DNA of 32,740 bases from an uncultured Aureispira sp. (GTDB taxonomy: Bacteria > Bacteroidota > Bacteroidia > Chitinophagales > Saprospiraceae): contig CACVAQ010000177.1 of NCBI GenBank assembly GCA_902727865.1, forward strand, positions 1-32,740. The letters run 5' to 3'. Made by a program: the position numbers and the translations under genes. The notes under the pieces are model-generated. The model did no database searches and had not been told where the DNA came from. It was given only the letters and a program-made list of their open reading frames with translations. Below are positions 18,965 to 29,876 of the stretch, piece by piece (the first letter of the stretch is position 1; every line of letters starts with the position of its first letter).

Positions 18965-20050
18965 ATGATCCAGAATCTTGTCAAAAACACAGCCTCCTCG
19001 TTCCTAGAACCAACAACCTTTGAAACCTATCAATATGGGCAATCCATTCTACAATATCAAGGAGGGGCGATTGATTTAAAACCAGTTGACATTGCCATTT
19101 TTAGTTGGGGAAATGCGGAACAATACCAAGATATTCGAACCGCTCTTTATCAATTGAGCACTAATTTTAATTCTAAAAAAATCGTTGATTTAGGAGTCGT
19201 AGATCAGAACTTGGTTCCTTTAGTAGAATTAATTGATTTGCTCTTACAACAAAATGTCTTTCCTATTATTATCAGTGCAGACAATAGAGCTATTGAAGCG
19301 CAGCTAAAAGCCTATGAGCGAAAAGACGAGTTGCTCAATTTAGCTTTATTTGACAGTACAGTTCCCTACGCCTTAGAATCCCCCCCTTTATTAATCAACC
19401 GATTGCTGAAATATCATCCTCAACTATTATTTCATTTAAATTGCATTGGTGCGCAATCCTATTTAACGAATAAACAAGCCGTTGACTTTCTGGAAGATAA
19501 GTATTTTGAAGTACATCGTTTGGGAAAAATACAATCTAGGCTAGAGGAAATAGAGCCCATGGTTCGAAATGCGGATTTGACCGCCTTTAGTCTTGCCAGT
19601 ATTCGGGCAGCAGATGCCCCCGCTCAAGTGTACAAAAACCCAAATGGTTTATTGGCCGTTGAAGCCTGCAAAATTATGCGTTACATCACCATGAGCGACC
19701 AAATCTCGTCCTTGTGCATCCATAGTTTTGACTCAACAGCCAGCGATCAGGCACAAACAGCCAATATGATTGCTCAGTTAATCTGGTTTGCCGTAGAAGG
19801 TTTTTTTGCTAGAACGCAGGAACTTCCTGTAGACAAAAAAGAGCTAAGGGCTTATGTTGTAGACAATAAGACGCTAGGCGTTCCCATTGCATTTTATAAA
19901 AGTTCAAAAAGTGATCGTTGGTGGTTCGAAATTCCAAAAACATTACACCCAAAACATCAATTATTGGCTTGTTCTTATCGAGACTATCAAATTGCTTGTG
20001 ATGGAGATTTACCTGACCGTATTTTAAATGCGATTAATCGACTTACTTAA
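18965..20050 (+). CDS. Arginase/formimidoylglutamase-fold protein lacking metal ligands
   Basis: IRTALYQL, KIVDLG, SIRAADAPA, PNGLLAVEACKIMRY, AQLIWFAVEGF, FYKSSKSDRWWFEIP match the Bacteroidetes arginase family. Confidence 0.75.
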   Translation: MIQNLVKNTASSFLEPTTFETYQYGQSILQYQGGAIDLKPVDIAIFSWGNAEQYQDIRTALYQLSTNFNSKKIVDLGVVDQNLVPLVELIDLLLQQNVFPIIISADNRAIEAQLKAYERKDELLNLALFDSTVPYALESPPLLINRLLKYHPQLLFHLNCIGAQSYLTNKQAVDFLEDKYFEVHRLGKIQSRLEEIEPMVRNADLTAFSLASIRAADAPAQVYKNPNGLLAVEACKIMRYITMSDQISSLCIHSFDSTASDQAQTANMIAQLIWFAVEGFFARTQELPVDKKELRAYVVDNKTLGVPIAFYKSSKSDRWWFEIPKTLHPKHQLLACSYRDYQIACDGDLPDRILNAINRLT

Positions 20051-20804
20051 TCAATTCTAAGACTCGAACAACTTCTATCTCTTCGTATTTTTTTTGAATC
20101 AGGGCATTTAGTGTAATCAATTGACCGGCACGCATTTTTTTTAGGCTTTTTAACATCTCTTTACTCAAGGTATTTCCTCTTGTCTCTAAGCGTAGTTCGT
20201 TTCCTTTGTGCTCTATTTTCAAAGTCAAAAAGCGAACCTCATAGGTATTACCATAATAATCTCGAACCAATAAATAACGCTTCAACAAAGGTTTTAGTTC
20301 TTCTTTGGTAATTTTATTTTGATACATTGTCCCCCAATGTATTTGGTATGTTTTTTTGTTACTTGCACTGGCTGTCGCTATTTTTTTAAACCGAATAGGC
20401 AAGGTCATCTTTGTAGCAACAGGTATTCCATCCCTTAGAGCAGGTCTAAAATCGGGCATCATACGCACGACTCGCATCGCTTCCTGTCCACAGCCTGCTC
20501 CTATATTTCGGATCAACTCCAAATGAGTAATTTTCCCTTCTGCTGTTACAGAAAAACGGACCACGACCACACCTTCCACATTTCGAGCTCTAGCGCTATC
20601 TGGGTAGACGATATTTTCATTGATAAAGGCTTGTATTTTAGGCACCGAACAAGCTTGTCGTTGTTCTTCACTAATCAAAGGGTCATCACAGCCCTCAAAT
20701 AAAGGTGGAATATCTACGCTTGTTAAAATAGAAGAATCTTGCGGTTGAGCAATTAGGCTTCCTCCAAACAAAAATAAAAAAAAGGCAAATATATACTTGT
20801 TCAT
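20043..20804 (-). CDS. TonB C-terminal-domain protein with additional C-terminal domain
   Basis: Signal peptide; FEGCDD, YPDSARARNVEGVVVVRFSVTAEGKITHLELIRNIGAGCGQEAMRVVRMMPDFRPA. Confidence 0.8.
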   Translation of the reverse strand: MNKYIFAFFLFLFGGSLIAQPQDSSILTSVDIPPLFEGCDDPLISEEQRQACSVPKIQAFINENIVYPDSARARNVEGVVVVRFSVTAEGKITHLELIRNIGAGCGQEAMRVVRMMPDFRPALRDGIPVATKMTLPIRFKKIATASASNKKTYQIHWGTMYQNKITKEELKPLLKRYLLVRDYYGNTYEVRFLTLKIEHKGNELRLETRGNTLSKEMLKSLKKMRAGQLITLNALIQKKYEEIEVVRVLELIK

Positions 20805-20894
20805 AGTTATCTATTCAGTGTCCATTTTGAAAACGCCCCCAAATGCTTGAATCATTGTCCCCCAAAAAGGCTATTTTCTGCTTGCTTAATAAAA

Positions 20895-20930
20895 AAAGAG
20901 AAAACTTACTGGACAGTAAATTTTCTCTTT
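20895..20930. terminator. Intrinsic terminator
   Basis: AAAGAGAAAACTTACT-GGAC-AGTAAATTTTCTCTTT downstream of the minus-strand CDS 20971-21351. Confidence 0.65.
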
Positions 20931-20970
20931 TAATCCTTAAATTAGTCAACAGGTAACCCTGTAAACTTTT

Positions 20971-21351
20971 TTATTTTGCAGTAAATTTAACAACTAGCTC
21001 CCATTCCATTTCTGCTGTTGCGCCATCTACTTTTGCAGGCAACCAAGCTGGCATTAAATTTATGATTCGAATTACTTCTTGATCACAAGCTTCTGTTAAA
21101 TTTTCAACAATAGTAATATCGGTTAGCTCACCAGAGCTTTTCACCATAAATGAAGCGACAACCTCGCCTCCTGGATTACCGTCAGGATGTTTTAGATTGC
21201 TAAAAACAAACTGCATCATTTTCATATCAGCGCAATCTACATCTGCGGGATCATCACAACCTGGAAATCTAGGTTCGTCCTCTTGGGCAGAAGCACCGTG
21301 AGCAAGTAAGACAAAAACACAAACGAGTATAGAGGAAAATATTTTTTTCAT
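20971..21351 (-). CDS. Small TonB C-terminal-domain protein
   Basis: Signal peptide; RFPGCDDP, GGEVVASFMVKSSGELTDITIVENLTEACDQEVIRIINLMPAWLPA. Confidence 0.8.
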   Translation of the reverse strand: MKKIFSSILVCVFVLLAHGASAQEDEPRFPGCDDPADVDCADMKMMQFVFSNLKHPDGNPGGEVVASFMVKSSGELTDITIVENLTEACDQEVIRIINLMPAWLPAKVDGATAEMEWELVVKFTAK

Positions 21352-21638
21352 TAGAATGTTTTTTAAGCAAAAGAAGTCCTTATTTTAAAGGTACCTATTT
21401 TTTAAATAGTCAATAGAATTGTATCCATCTACATCAAAAAATCATACCATAAATGGTTTTCAGCTAAAACAAATTTAATTTTTTTTTTTGAATACTTCTA
21501 ATCTTTCTATATTATTTAACCTAAAAGTTTAGTTAAAAAGTATGTAAAAGGATGAAAATATTGTTTTTTTTACTCTTTTTAGCAATTATTTTTTTTGTAG
21601 ATAAACAAGACGCTCCAAAATAGAACACCTTTCTTCGT

Positions 21639-22292
21639 TTATTTGATCTCTAAATTCTTTTTTGCTAATCGTTTCGCTCGACGATGATAGGCTTTTTCTG
21701 AATCAAAGAGCGTATAACCTATGTAGGTCGTTAGGGCGGAATGACGAAGGGTGGACTCCTCATATACTCTAAATTTAGTTACGCCTATTTGCAAGCGAGT
21801 ACCAAATCTAAATTGGTTCCAACTTCCTTCTACACCTAAGACTGCATTAATATTCCCCCAAAGACTGCCATCGCCACCATCATACAGACCAACTCCTTGT
21901 TGATAACCAATCTCTACACCTGTCTCTACTATTAGCCCCCAATTCTTTGGGAACTCCCAGTGCAAACCTCCATATATTGGTAAGGTAATATACCAGTTTT
22001 TCCAAGCAAAACCAACCAAAGGATGGTTACTTGTTCCCATCGCAACCCAGGAGCATCCAGTTGAAAACTGGAAACGTTTCCAACTATATTCGTATTCAAA
22101 GCTAAAATATTCTGCATGTAAGATTGGAAATCTATTTAATTCGTCATATAGAGGTCCTTTCTTAAATCCTTCATGCATTTGAGATTGAAGTTTGGACATT
22201 GTCCAGCCTCCATAAAGGCTTATCTTATGTTGTGCTTGAGTACTTAAGGTCAAAAAACTAAGCAGTATAATAATTAATTGTATTTTTTTCAT
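21639..22292 (-). CDS. Outer-membrane beta-barrel-like hypothetical protein
   Basis: Signal peptide MKKIQLIIILLSFLTLSTQAQ; alternating aromatic/hydrophobic strands. Start moved from 22346 to the Met before the signal peptide. Confidence 0.6.
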   Translation of the reverse strand: MKKIQLIIILLSFLTLSTQAQHKISLYGGWTMSKLQSQMHEGFKKGPLYDELNRFPILHAEYFSFEYEYSWKRFQFSTGCSWVAMGTSNHPLVGFAWKNWYITLPIYGGLHWEFPKNWGLIVETGVEIGYQQGVGLYDGGDGSLWGNINAVLGVEGSWNQFRFGTRLQIGVTKFRVYEESTLRHSALTTYIGYTLFDSEKAYHRRAKRLAKKNLEIK

Positions 22293-22296
22293 AATC

Positions 22297-23325
22297 CTAT
22301 TGATTGTATAAATCATTAAATACTCTATCATCTGCATAACACCCATCCCATATTGCTTTAATTCTAAGGCTTGAGATTTGGTCGTTCATGTGGCCACAAA
22401 AAGGCCCACGAACCCATACCTCATTTAGCATACTAAAACATAATCCTGGAGCAGCATTTATATTGTTTTTCTTAATAATTTGAATAGAAAAACCACAACT
22501 ATAAACAGCGTAATCTTTATCTTTGTAGTACCCAATTGCCATAGCGTCAGCTCCAGCGATATAGTTTGAGCATTTCGAAGAAATACAATCGTTCCAATTA
22601 TTTCCATTAGTTTGAAATTCAAAACTTAAATCAGGGTTTGCTGCCATTGTAAAACAGTTCCAATCTCCATAGCTCCAAATAACTGTATTAGGAGCTGTTT
22701 CAACAACCAGTTCAGAACCATTATAATTATCATGCTCATAAACAGTTAAAACAGGGTTACGTTGATGACTTAATTGTCCTCCTTTAATTCCTATAAATTG
22801 TTCTAAATTTCTTGGTAGGTCTTTGTTAATTTGTAACTCTTCATAAATAGCTTCAACACCTTCTAGTGCATTTGTATAAATAGACGGATTATTATAATCT
22901 ATATCTGTGCCATATTTGTTCAATAGCCTAGTTCTTAATTCATCAATTCTCAAAGATACTTTAAAACGTCTTCCAATGAATGGGTTTTCATCATGCTTCT
23001 CCATATAATCATAACCATCAAACTCTGAATCAAATAAATAATAATGACCAGCAGGTTTATCTGGCAGCAAAAATGTAACAAAGTTACTAGTACCACTCAA
23101 AGCCTCCAAAGCCAAAGCATTTTCATCTTGTACTACCTCAGTAGTACTTCCGTCCACATAATAAAGTGGATAAGCCTTGCCTTGATAATGGTACACCACA
23201 TCAGGTTTGGGCGTATTTCTTGCTGTTGTTTCTTGTACAGCTTCTCTAGTCGTCAGTTCAGCTTCTTTCTTGGAACAGCTAAAAACTATTGTGAGTAGCA
23301 ATAAGGAACATAAAATCGTTTTCAT
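22297..23325 (-). CDS. Lipoprotein with beta/gamma-crystallin-like domains
   Basis: Lipobox IVFSC; VYEHDNYNGSELVVE...NNWNDCISSKC and HMNDQISSLRI crystallin-like motifs. Confidence 0.65.
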   Translation of the reverse strand: MKTILCSLLLLTIVFSCSKKEAELTTREAVQETTARNTPKPDVVYHYQGKAYPLYYVDGSTTEVVQDENALALEALSGTSNFVTFLLPDKPAGHYYLFDSEFDGYDYMEKHDENPFIGRRFKVSLRIDELRTRLLNKYGTDIDYNNPSIYTNALEGVEAIYEELQINKDLPRNLEQFIGIKGGQLSHQRNPVLTVYEHDNYNGSELVVETAPNTVIWSYGDWNCFTMAANPDLSFEFQTNGNNWNDCISSKCSNYIAGADAMAIGYYKDKDYAVYSCGFSIQIIKKNNINAAPGLCFSMLNEVWVRGPFCGHMNDQISSLRIKAIWDGCYADDRVFNDLYNQ

Positions 23326-23530
23326 AAAAATTTGTTTTTTAATTGTGAAATTATTTAATACAAAAAATATCAGAATCAAGTTACATTCTCCAAAAGTGCA
23401 TTTGATTTAACGAATAGAATAATTAAAAATTAATTATTTTTACATAAATATATATTAAAAATAACATATTTAATTAATCAACCAACAATCATTGCATTTA
23501 AATATATTTCTATCAACATCAAAACAACAA

Positions 23531-23572
23531 AAAAGGTCTTCTACACTGATTTAACAGCATAGAAGACCTTTT
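23531..23572. terminator. Intrinsic terminator of atpC
   Basis: AAAAGGTCTTCTA ... TAGAAGACCTTTT. Confidence 0.75.
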
Positions 23573-23611
23573 AATTCTTAACAAGTAAGAATTAGCATTC
23601 AAATGAAGAAC

Positions 23612-23860
23612 TTATTGTTCTACCGTTTCCAACAAAATAGAAACATTATTAGACAACACCTCTAAGAAACCTCCAGTAGTAACAAACTCAACGACTTTGT
23701 TTTCTTGGGTAGTAACTGTGATTGTGCCTTCTTTCAGAGAAGCGACAATAGGGGCGTGATTTTCTAGAATTTCTAGTTTCCCACTTGTACCTGGAGTATT
23801 GATAGCTTTTACAGCGCCACTGAATACCGTTTTCCCAGGTGTTAATATGATCAATTCCAT
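23612..23860 (-). CDS. atpC: ATP synthase F1 subunit epsilon
   Basis: LIILTPGKTVFSGAVKAINTPGTSGKLEILENHAPIVASLKEGTI. Confidence 0.93.
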   Translation of the reverse strand: MELIILTPGKTVFSGAVKAINTPGTSGKLEILENHAPIVASLKEGTITVTTQENKVVEFVTTGGFLEVLSNNVSILLETVEQ

Positions 23861-23980
23861 ATTAAGTATATTTGGTAATACTTTGTCGTATTTTTTAGTG
23901 TTTTAATAAAAACATAAAAACCCATCATGCAGCAGTTTAAGGATTACTGTTGTCGTGTTTTGACTAGCAAAATACATTTT

Positions 23981-24026
23981 ACAGTTTATCAAACTGACAT
24001 AATTTAGCTTCGTGGAGCCTTTGGGG
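23981..24026 (-). repeat. Dispersed repeat remnant, copy C (between atpD and atpC)
   Basis: Reverse complement GGCTCCACGAAGCTAAATTATGTCAGTTTGATAAAC resembles GGCTCCCCGTAGCTAAATCGTATTACTTTGATAAAA at 12578. Confidence 0.6.
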
Positions 24027-24095
24027 TTTACACAAAGTATTGATTTGAGATCAGTCAATTTTAAAAATCAACCCATCGTATAATTTATAAAGAGA

Positions 24096-24130
24096 TTAAG
24101 AATTGTATGTAAGATACATACAATTCTTAA
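24096..24130. terminator. Hairpin directly downstream of atpD
   Basis: TTAAGAATTGTATGTA-AGA-TACATACAATTCTTAA; 16-bp perfect stem with 3-nt loop, weak T tract. Confidence 0.55.
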
Positions 24131-24155
24131 TTCTAATGCTTTAATTCATTGTTTA

Positions 24156-25685
<1,530 letters not shown>

Positions 25686-26070
25686 TTATATTTGTGTTCG
25701 ATTAATAATCTATTTCTAATTTGCGGCAAAGATAGCGCTTTATATTATTTTTCAAAATAGTTTCAAAATAAAGTTTCAAAAACTTTCAGATTATCAAGCA
25801 AAAGAAGCACAAACGACCCTAAATGCCTAGTTTCTAGTCTAAAAATATTTTTTTCTTGAATCGTTTTGTTATAAATCTTAAGGAACAAAACTCCGCTTTT
25901 GATTTTATATTCTTACCTTTAGGTAGACCGTCAAAGCCGCATTAATTTGTCTTAAATACAAGATTTCCTTTCTTCTAATTTCAGATCGGGTTATTGGAAC
26001 AAATCAGCGTATTTAGCCTAAAAAAAACGACTCGCTAGTATTTTTCATACCCATGAATTTTTGTATATAA

Positions 26071-27477
26071 ATGATACCACGTTTATTAATTTTTAGTATT
26101 TTTTTTCTAGGTTATTCTGCCCTTTCTAGTGCTCAAATCACCAAGGTTTGCATCCAATCTATTGACATTATTGGGCATAAAAAAACGAACACAGCACTCA
26201 TTGAGAACGAATTGAACATTTCTGTTGGAGATTCTATTCCTTTAGAAGTTTTGATGCCTACCTTAGAACAGAACCAACGTTTCTTGGTGAATACCTTGCT
26301 TTTTAATCAAGTTACCGTAAAAATTGCCAAATGGGAAGGTCAAGCGGTTCATATTTTAATTGTCTTAAAAGAATCTTGGTATATTTTTCCTTTGCCACAA
26401 TTTGAGCTGGCAGATCGAAATTTTAATGTTTGGTGGACCAGGCACCATCGAGATATTCGACGGGCAAACCTTGGCATGTGGCTAATTTGGCGCAACTTAA
26501 CGGGATTCAATGACTTAGTAAAAGTAATTGTACAGTTTGGCTACACCCGCAAATTTGAATTGGATTACACGCTTCCTCCGATGGGGCGCAAACGGAAATT
26601 TGGATTCAATGTCAATGCTTTATATTCTGATAATAAAGAATGGGCGTACAACACGCTTGACAATAAATTGGTTTTTTATACCAATTTTGATATTCCTGAA
26701 CGGCAATTTCAACGCATAAGAGGAGGATTAACAGGCTATTACCGTCGCACCTTATTTGAAACGCAGCGTTTGGGACTCACTTTTTTGCAACTTAGTATCG
26801 GGGATTCTATTGTTGCCTATAATCCAGACTTTTTTCTGGATCAACGCAAAACCCAACGTTCTTTTAATTTAAAATATACGTATACCTTAGACAAAAGGGA
26901 CCTCCAAGTTTATCCATTAAATGGCTTTTATTTTGAAGCGACCTTGGAAAAACAAGGCTTGGGCATTTTTAAAGACATCAATCAATTGCAGCTCACCGCA
27001 AATTTTAATTATTACCTTCAAATCTGGAAATTTTTAAGCGTTTCAACCAAACTAAAAGGACGTTATAGCTTTATTCGTTCTAAGGTGCCTTATTATAATA
27101 ACCAGGCTTTAGGCTTCGAGGAAAACTTAGTACGAGGGTATCAATATTATGTAATCAATGGACAAGATTATTTATTATTCCAAACCGACATCAACTTTAA
27201 GGTTTTAGATACTAAGATTCCCTTGTTCAAAAAATTTCCAGTAAATTACCTGCAAGCACTTCCTTTAAAAATACATCTTCGCTACCATATAGATTTTGGT
27301 TATGTTTGGGATCGTTTCTATGCACAAGGAAATCAACTAAGTAATACAGATTTGATTGGAACAGGGATCGGAGTCGATTTTATTTTCTATTCTTACAATA
27401 TAATTGTGCAATTTGAATACACTTTTAACAAAAGTGGCGAAAAAGGCTTATATTTACGTTATCGTTTTAATTTTTAA
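26071..27477 (+). CDS. BamA/Omp85-like protein with POTRA-like N-terminus
   Basis: Signal peptide, QSIDIIGHKKTNTALIENELNISVGD (POTRA), C-terminal barrel ending in YRFNF. Confidence 0.78.
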   Translation: MIPRLLIFSIFFLGYSALSSAQITKVCIQSIDIIGHKKTNTALIENELNISVGDSIPLEVLMPTLEQNQRFLVNTLLFNQVTVKIAKWEGQAVHILIVLKESWYIFPLPQFELADRNFNVWWTRHHRDIRRANLGMWLIWRNLTGFNDLVKVIVQFGYTRKFELDYTLPPMGRKRKFGFNVNALYSDNKEWAYNTLDNKLVFYTNFDIPERQFQRIRGGLTGYYRRTLFETQRLGLTFLQLSIGDSIVAYNPDFFLDQRKTQRSFNLKYTYTLDKRDLQVYPLNGFYFEATLEKQGLGIFKDINQLQLTANFNYYLQIWKFLSVSTKLKGRYSFIRSKVPYYNNQALGFEENLVRGYQYYVINGQDYLLFQTDINFKVLDTKIPLFKKFPVNYLQALPLKIHLRYHIDFGYVWDRFYAQGNQLSNTDLIGTGIGVDFIFYSYNIIVQFEYTFNKSGEKGLYLRYRFNF

Positions 27478-27498
27478 CACCCAATCCTCTATTCTATT

Positions 27499-28383
27499 TT
27501 GAAGATAGCCATCTATAGTCGTTTTTTAAAAAAAGATCACATTTCTTTTGTCCAAACTCTCTTTGATATTTTGGCGAAAAGAGATGCTGAATTATTTATA
27601 TTCGAAGACTATTATAAAAGCTTTAAAGACCAAATCAAAATTCAACAAAAATTAGAATGGTTCAAAGAGCACGAAGATTTTAAAGCGCAGGGTATTGACT
27701 TTATGATCAGCCTAGGAGGCGATGGTACGATTCTAGACGTGGTCACTATTGTACGAGATACTGGTGTTCCAATTATGGGAATTAACCTAGGGCGATTGGG
27801 TTTTTTAGCTATGATCGAAAAAAACCGTATTGAACAAGCCTTTGATGCTATTTATAATGATAGCTACATTTTAGATCAACGCTCTATTTTGTATTTAGAA
27901 TCCAGTCCTTCTATTTTTGGGGATAAGAATTTTGCCTTAAATGATTTTACCATTTTAAAGCGGGATACCTCTTCGATGGTGATTATTCATACGTATGTGA
28001 ATGGTGAGTTTTTAAATTCTTATTGGGCAGATGGTATTATTGTCGCTACTCCAACAGGTTCTACTGGATATTCCTTAAGTTGTGGCGGTCCTATTATTTT
28101 TCCAAAATCGGGAAATTTTATTATCACGCCTGTAGCGCCACACAATTTGAACGTTCGCCCGATTGTTTTGTCGGACAATGCGGTCATTTCTTTTGAAGTA
28201 GAAGGACGTGCTAAAAACTTTTTGTGTACCTTAGATTCTCGTTATGAAACGATTGATACGCATTTTCAACTAGCGGTACGTAAAGCTGACTTTCATGTAA
28301 ATTTAGTTCGATTTACAGACCGAAATTTCTTGTATATGATTCGAGAAAAATTAAAATGGGGAATTGATTCTCGAAATTATTAA
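27499..28383 (+). CDS. nadK: NAD kinase (TTG start)
   Basis: SLGGDGTILD, MGINLGRLGFLA, ALNDFTI, SYWADGIIVATPTGSTGYSLSCGGPI. Confidence 0.94.
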   Translation: MKIAIYSRFLKKDHISFVQTLFDILAKRDAELFIFEDYYKSFKDQIKIQQKLEWFKEHEDFKAQGIDFMISLGGDGTILDVVTIVRDTGVPIMGINLGRLGFLAMIEKNRIEQAFDAIYNDSYILDQRSILYLESSPSIFGDKNFALNDFTILKRDTSSMVIIHTYVNGEFLNSYWADGIIVATPTGSTGYSLSCGGPIIFPKSGNFIITPVAPHNLNVRPIVLSDNAVISFEVEGRAKNFLCTLDSRYETIDTHFQLAVRKADFHVNLVRFTDRNFLYMIREKLKWGIDSRNY

Positions 28384-28700
28384 GCTATGTTAAGTAGATG
28401 GACAAATCTTAGTAGCGTACAATAATAACGTGTAGCATTTCCTTCTTCTTTTAGGTATATATGCCTACTTTCATCCTATAATTGTCATCCTAATTTTATA
28501 AAAGAGCGAAAATAGCGCCTCTATTCACAACAAAACTGAATTTCACTTCGTTTTTAAATGTGTGCCGCTCTTTTTCATTCCTAAACACTTCTATTATAGT
28601 AATAATCTTCTACACCTCTTTAATTTATTATAAGTACAGTAAACATTATTACAAATAGTTTTGTATGTCAAAATAGCATTTTTCCATTTCTTATCGCTTC

Positions 28701-28743
28701 AAAAAACGCCTACCGATTGGTCGTCTTATTTTTGGAAGCTCAA
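28701..28743. repeat. Degenerate second copy of the 4704-4735 palindrome
   Basis: AAAAAACGCCTACCGATTGGTCGTCTTATTTTTGGAAGCTCAA resembles AAAAAACGCCTACCAGCTGGTAGGCGTTTTTTGGAGAGCAA. Confidence 0.5.
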
Positions 28744-28906
28744 TAAATGAAAAAATCAGTATTTCGCCTCTATACAATTCTATTCGTAATAATGTTTAGT
28801 ATTTAGTCACCATAGGACGTTCTTTTTTAAACGGCCTAGTAATTTAGGACAGATTTTTGTTACCTCAAATCTTTGTTAGAACTCTAATTGCTTAAAATAA
28901 TCATCA

Positions 28907-29734
28907 GTGAGAAACATATTATTATTAAGTTGTATTGCTTTTTTGGCAACAACAAACACAACAAATGCTCAATATTGGGAAGTGAGCGGAATGGGTGGCA
29001 CCACGCTTTATCATGGAGATTTAGCGCCTGATTTTTCAATGCAATTGCCTGGTGCGGCTGCCAGTTTTTTTGTTCGCCGCAATGTCGATCCTAGAGTTTC
29101 TTTGCGTTTTGGAGCTAGTTTTGGAAGTATTAGCGCTTCCGACAAAAATTCCTCTAATGAATACAACAACGCTAGAAACTTAAGCTTCCAATCCACCGTA
29201 TTTGAAGGTTCTGTAGGTTTAGAATTTAACTTTTTGCCCTTTCATCATAGTTCTCAAAATGGAAGAAGTCGGAATCAATTTACCCCTTACTTAGTTGCAG
29301 GATTTGGTGTTTTTCATCATAACCCCAAAGCTCAATACAAAGAAAGCTTGTATGAATTGCAACCCTTAGGAACAGAAGGTCAAGCTATTGGAGAAGAATA
29401 TTCGCTTGTTCAACCCGCTTTAATTATCGGTGGAGGGCTCAAAATAGACATTAACTCAGAATGGGGCATTGTGATTGAAGGCGCTACTAGGATTTTATTC
29501 TTTGATTACTTGGATGATGTTTCTGGAGAATATGCAGATGCTCGTTTGATCGCTTCGCACAGAGGCTCTTTGGCTAGTGCAGCGATTGGTTTGGCCGATC
29601 GATCTGGAGAATTAGGTCAAAACTTAGGTCGTCCTGGACGCCAACGAGGCGATTCTAACACCAACGACGGTTACACGATGTTTACGATTGGCGTTTTATA
29701 TACGATGCATCAATCGAACTGTCCTTCTTGGTAG
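28907..29734 (+). CDS. DUF6089-like outer-membrane protein (GTG start)
   Basis: Signal peptide; TTLYHGDL, RNLSFQSTVFEGSVGLEFNFLPF, FTPYLVAGFGVFHHNP; downstream of nadK as in other Bacteroidetes. Confidence 0.75.
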   Translation: MRNILLLSCIAFLATTNTTNAQYWEVSGMGGTTLYHGDLAPDFSMQLPGAAASFFVRRNVDPRVSLRFGASFGSISASDKNSSNEYNNARNLSFQSTVFEGSVGLEFNFLPFHHSSQNGRSRNQFTPYLVAGFGVFHHNPKAQYKESLYELQPLGTEGQAIGEEYSLVQPALIIGGGLKIDINSEWGIVIEGATRILFFDYLDDVSGEYADARLIASHRGSLASAAIGLADRSGELGQNLGRPGRQRGDSNTNDGYTMFTIGVLYTMHQSNCPSW

Positions 29735-29773
29735 CTTAGCCTTCTAAAAGTTGGGCTATTTTTATAAAAAAAG

Positions 29774-29810
29774 AAAACCTTTTGGGGCAGCAATTGCCAA
29801 AAGGTTTTTT
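29774..29810 (+). terminator. Intrinsic terminator of DUF6089-like gene
   Basis: AAAACCTTTTGG...CCAAAAGGTTTTTTTT. Confidence 0.8.
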
Positions 29811-29876
29811 TTATGCCTTCAGACTCCGTATCTTGTAACGCAAACGAAACAGAAACACCAAATATAGATCATACCA

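Noticed and set aside
20043-20050. 8-bp convergent CDS overlap between arginase-like and TonB genes
   Set aside because: Short tail-to-tail overlaps are common; not informative alone.
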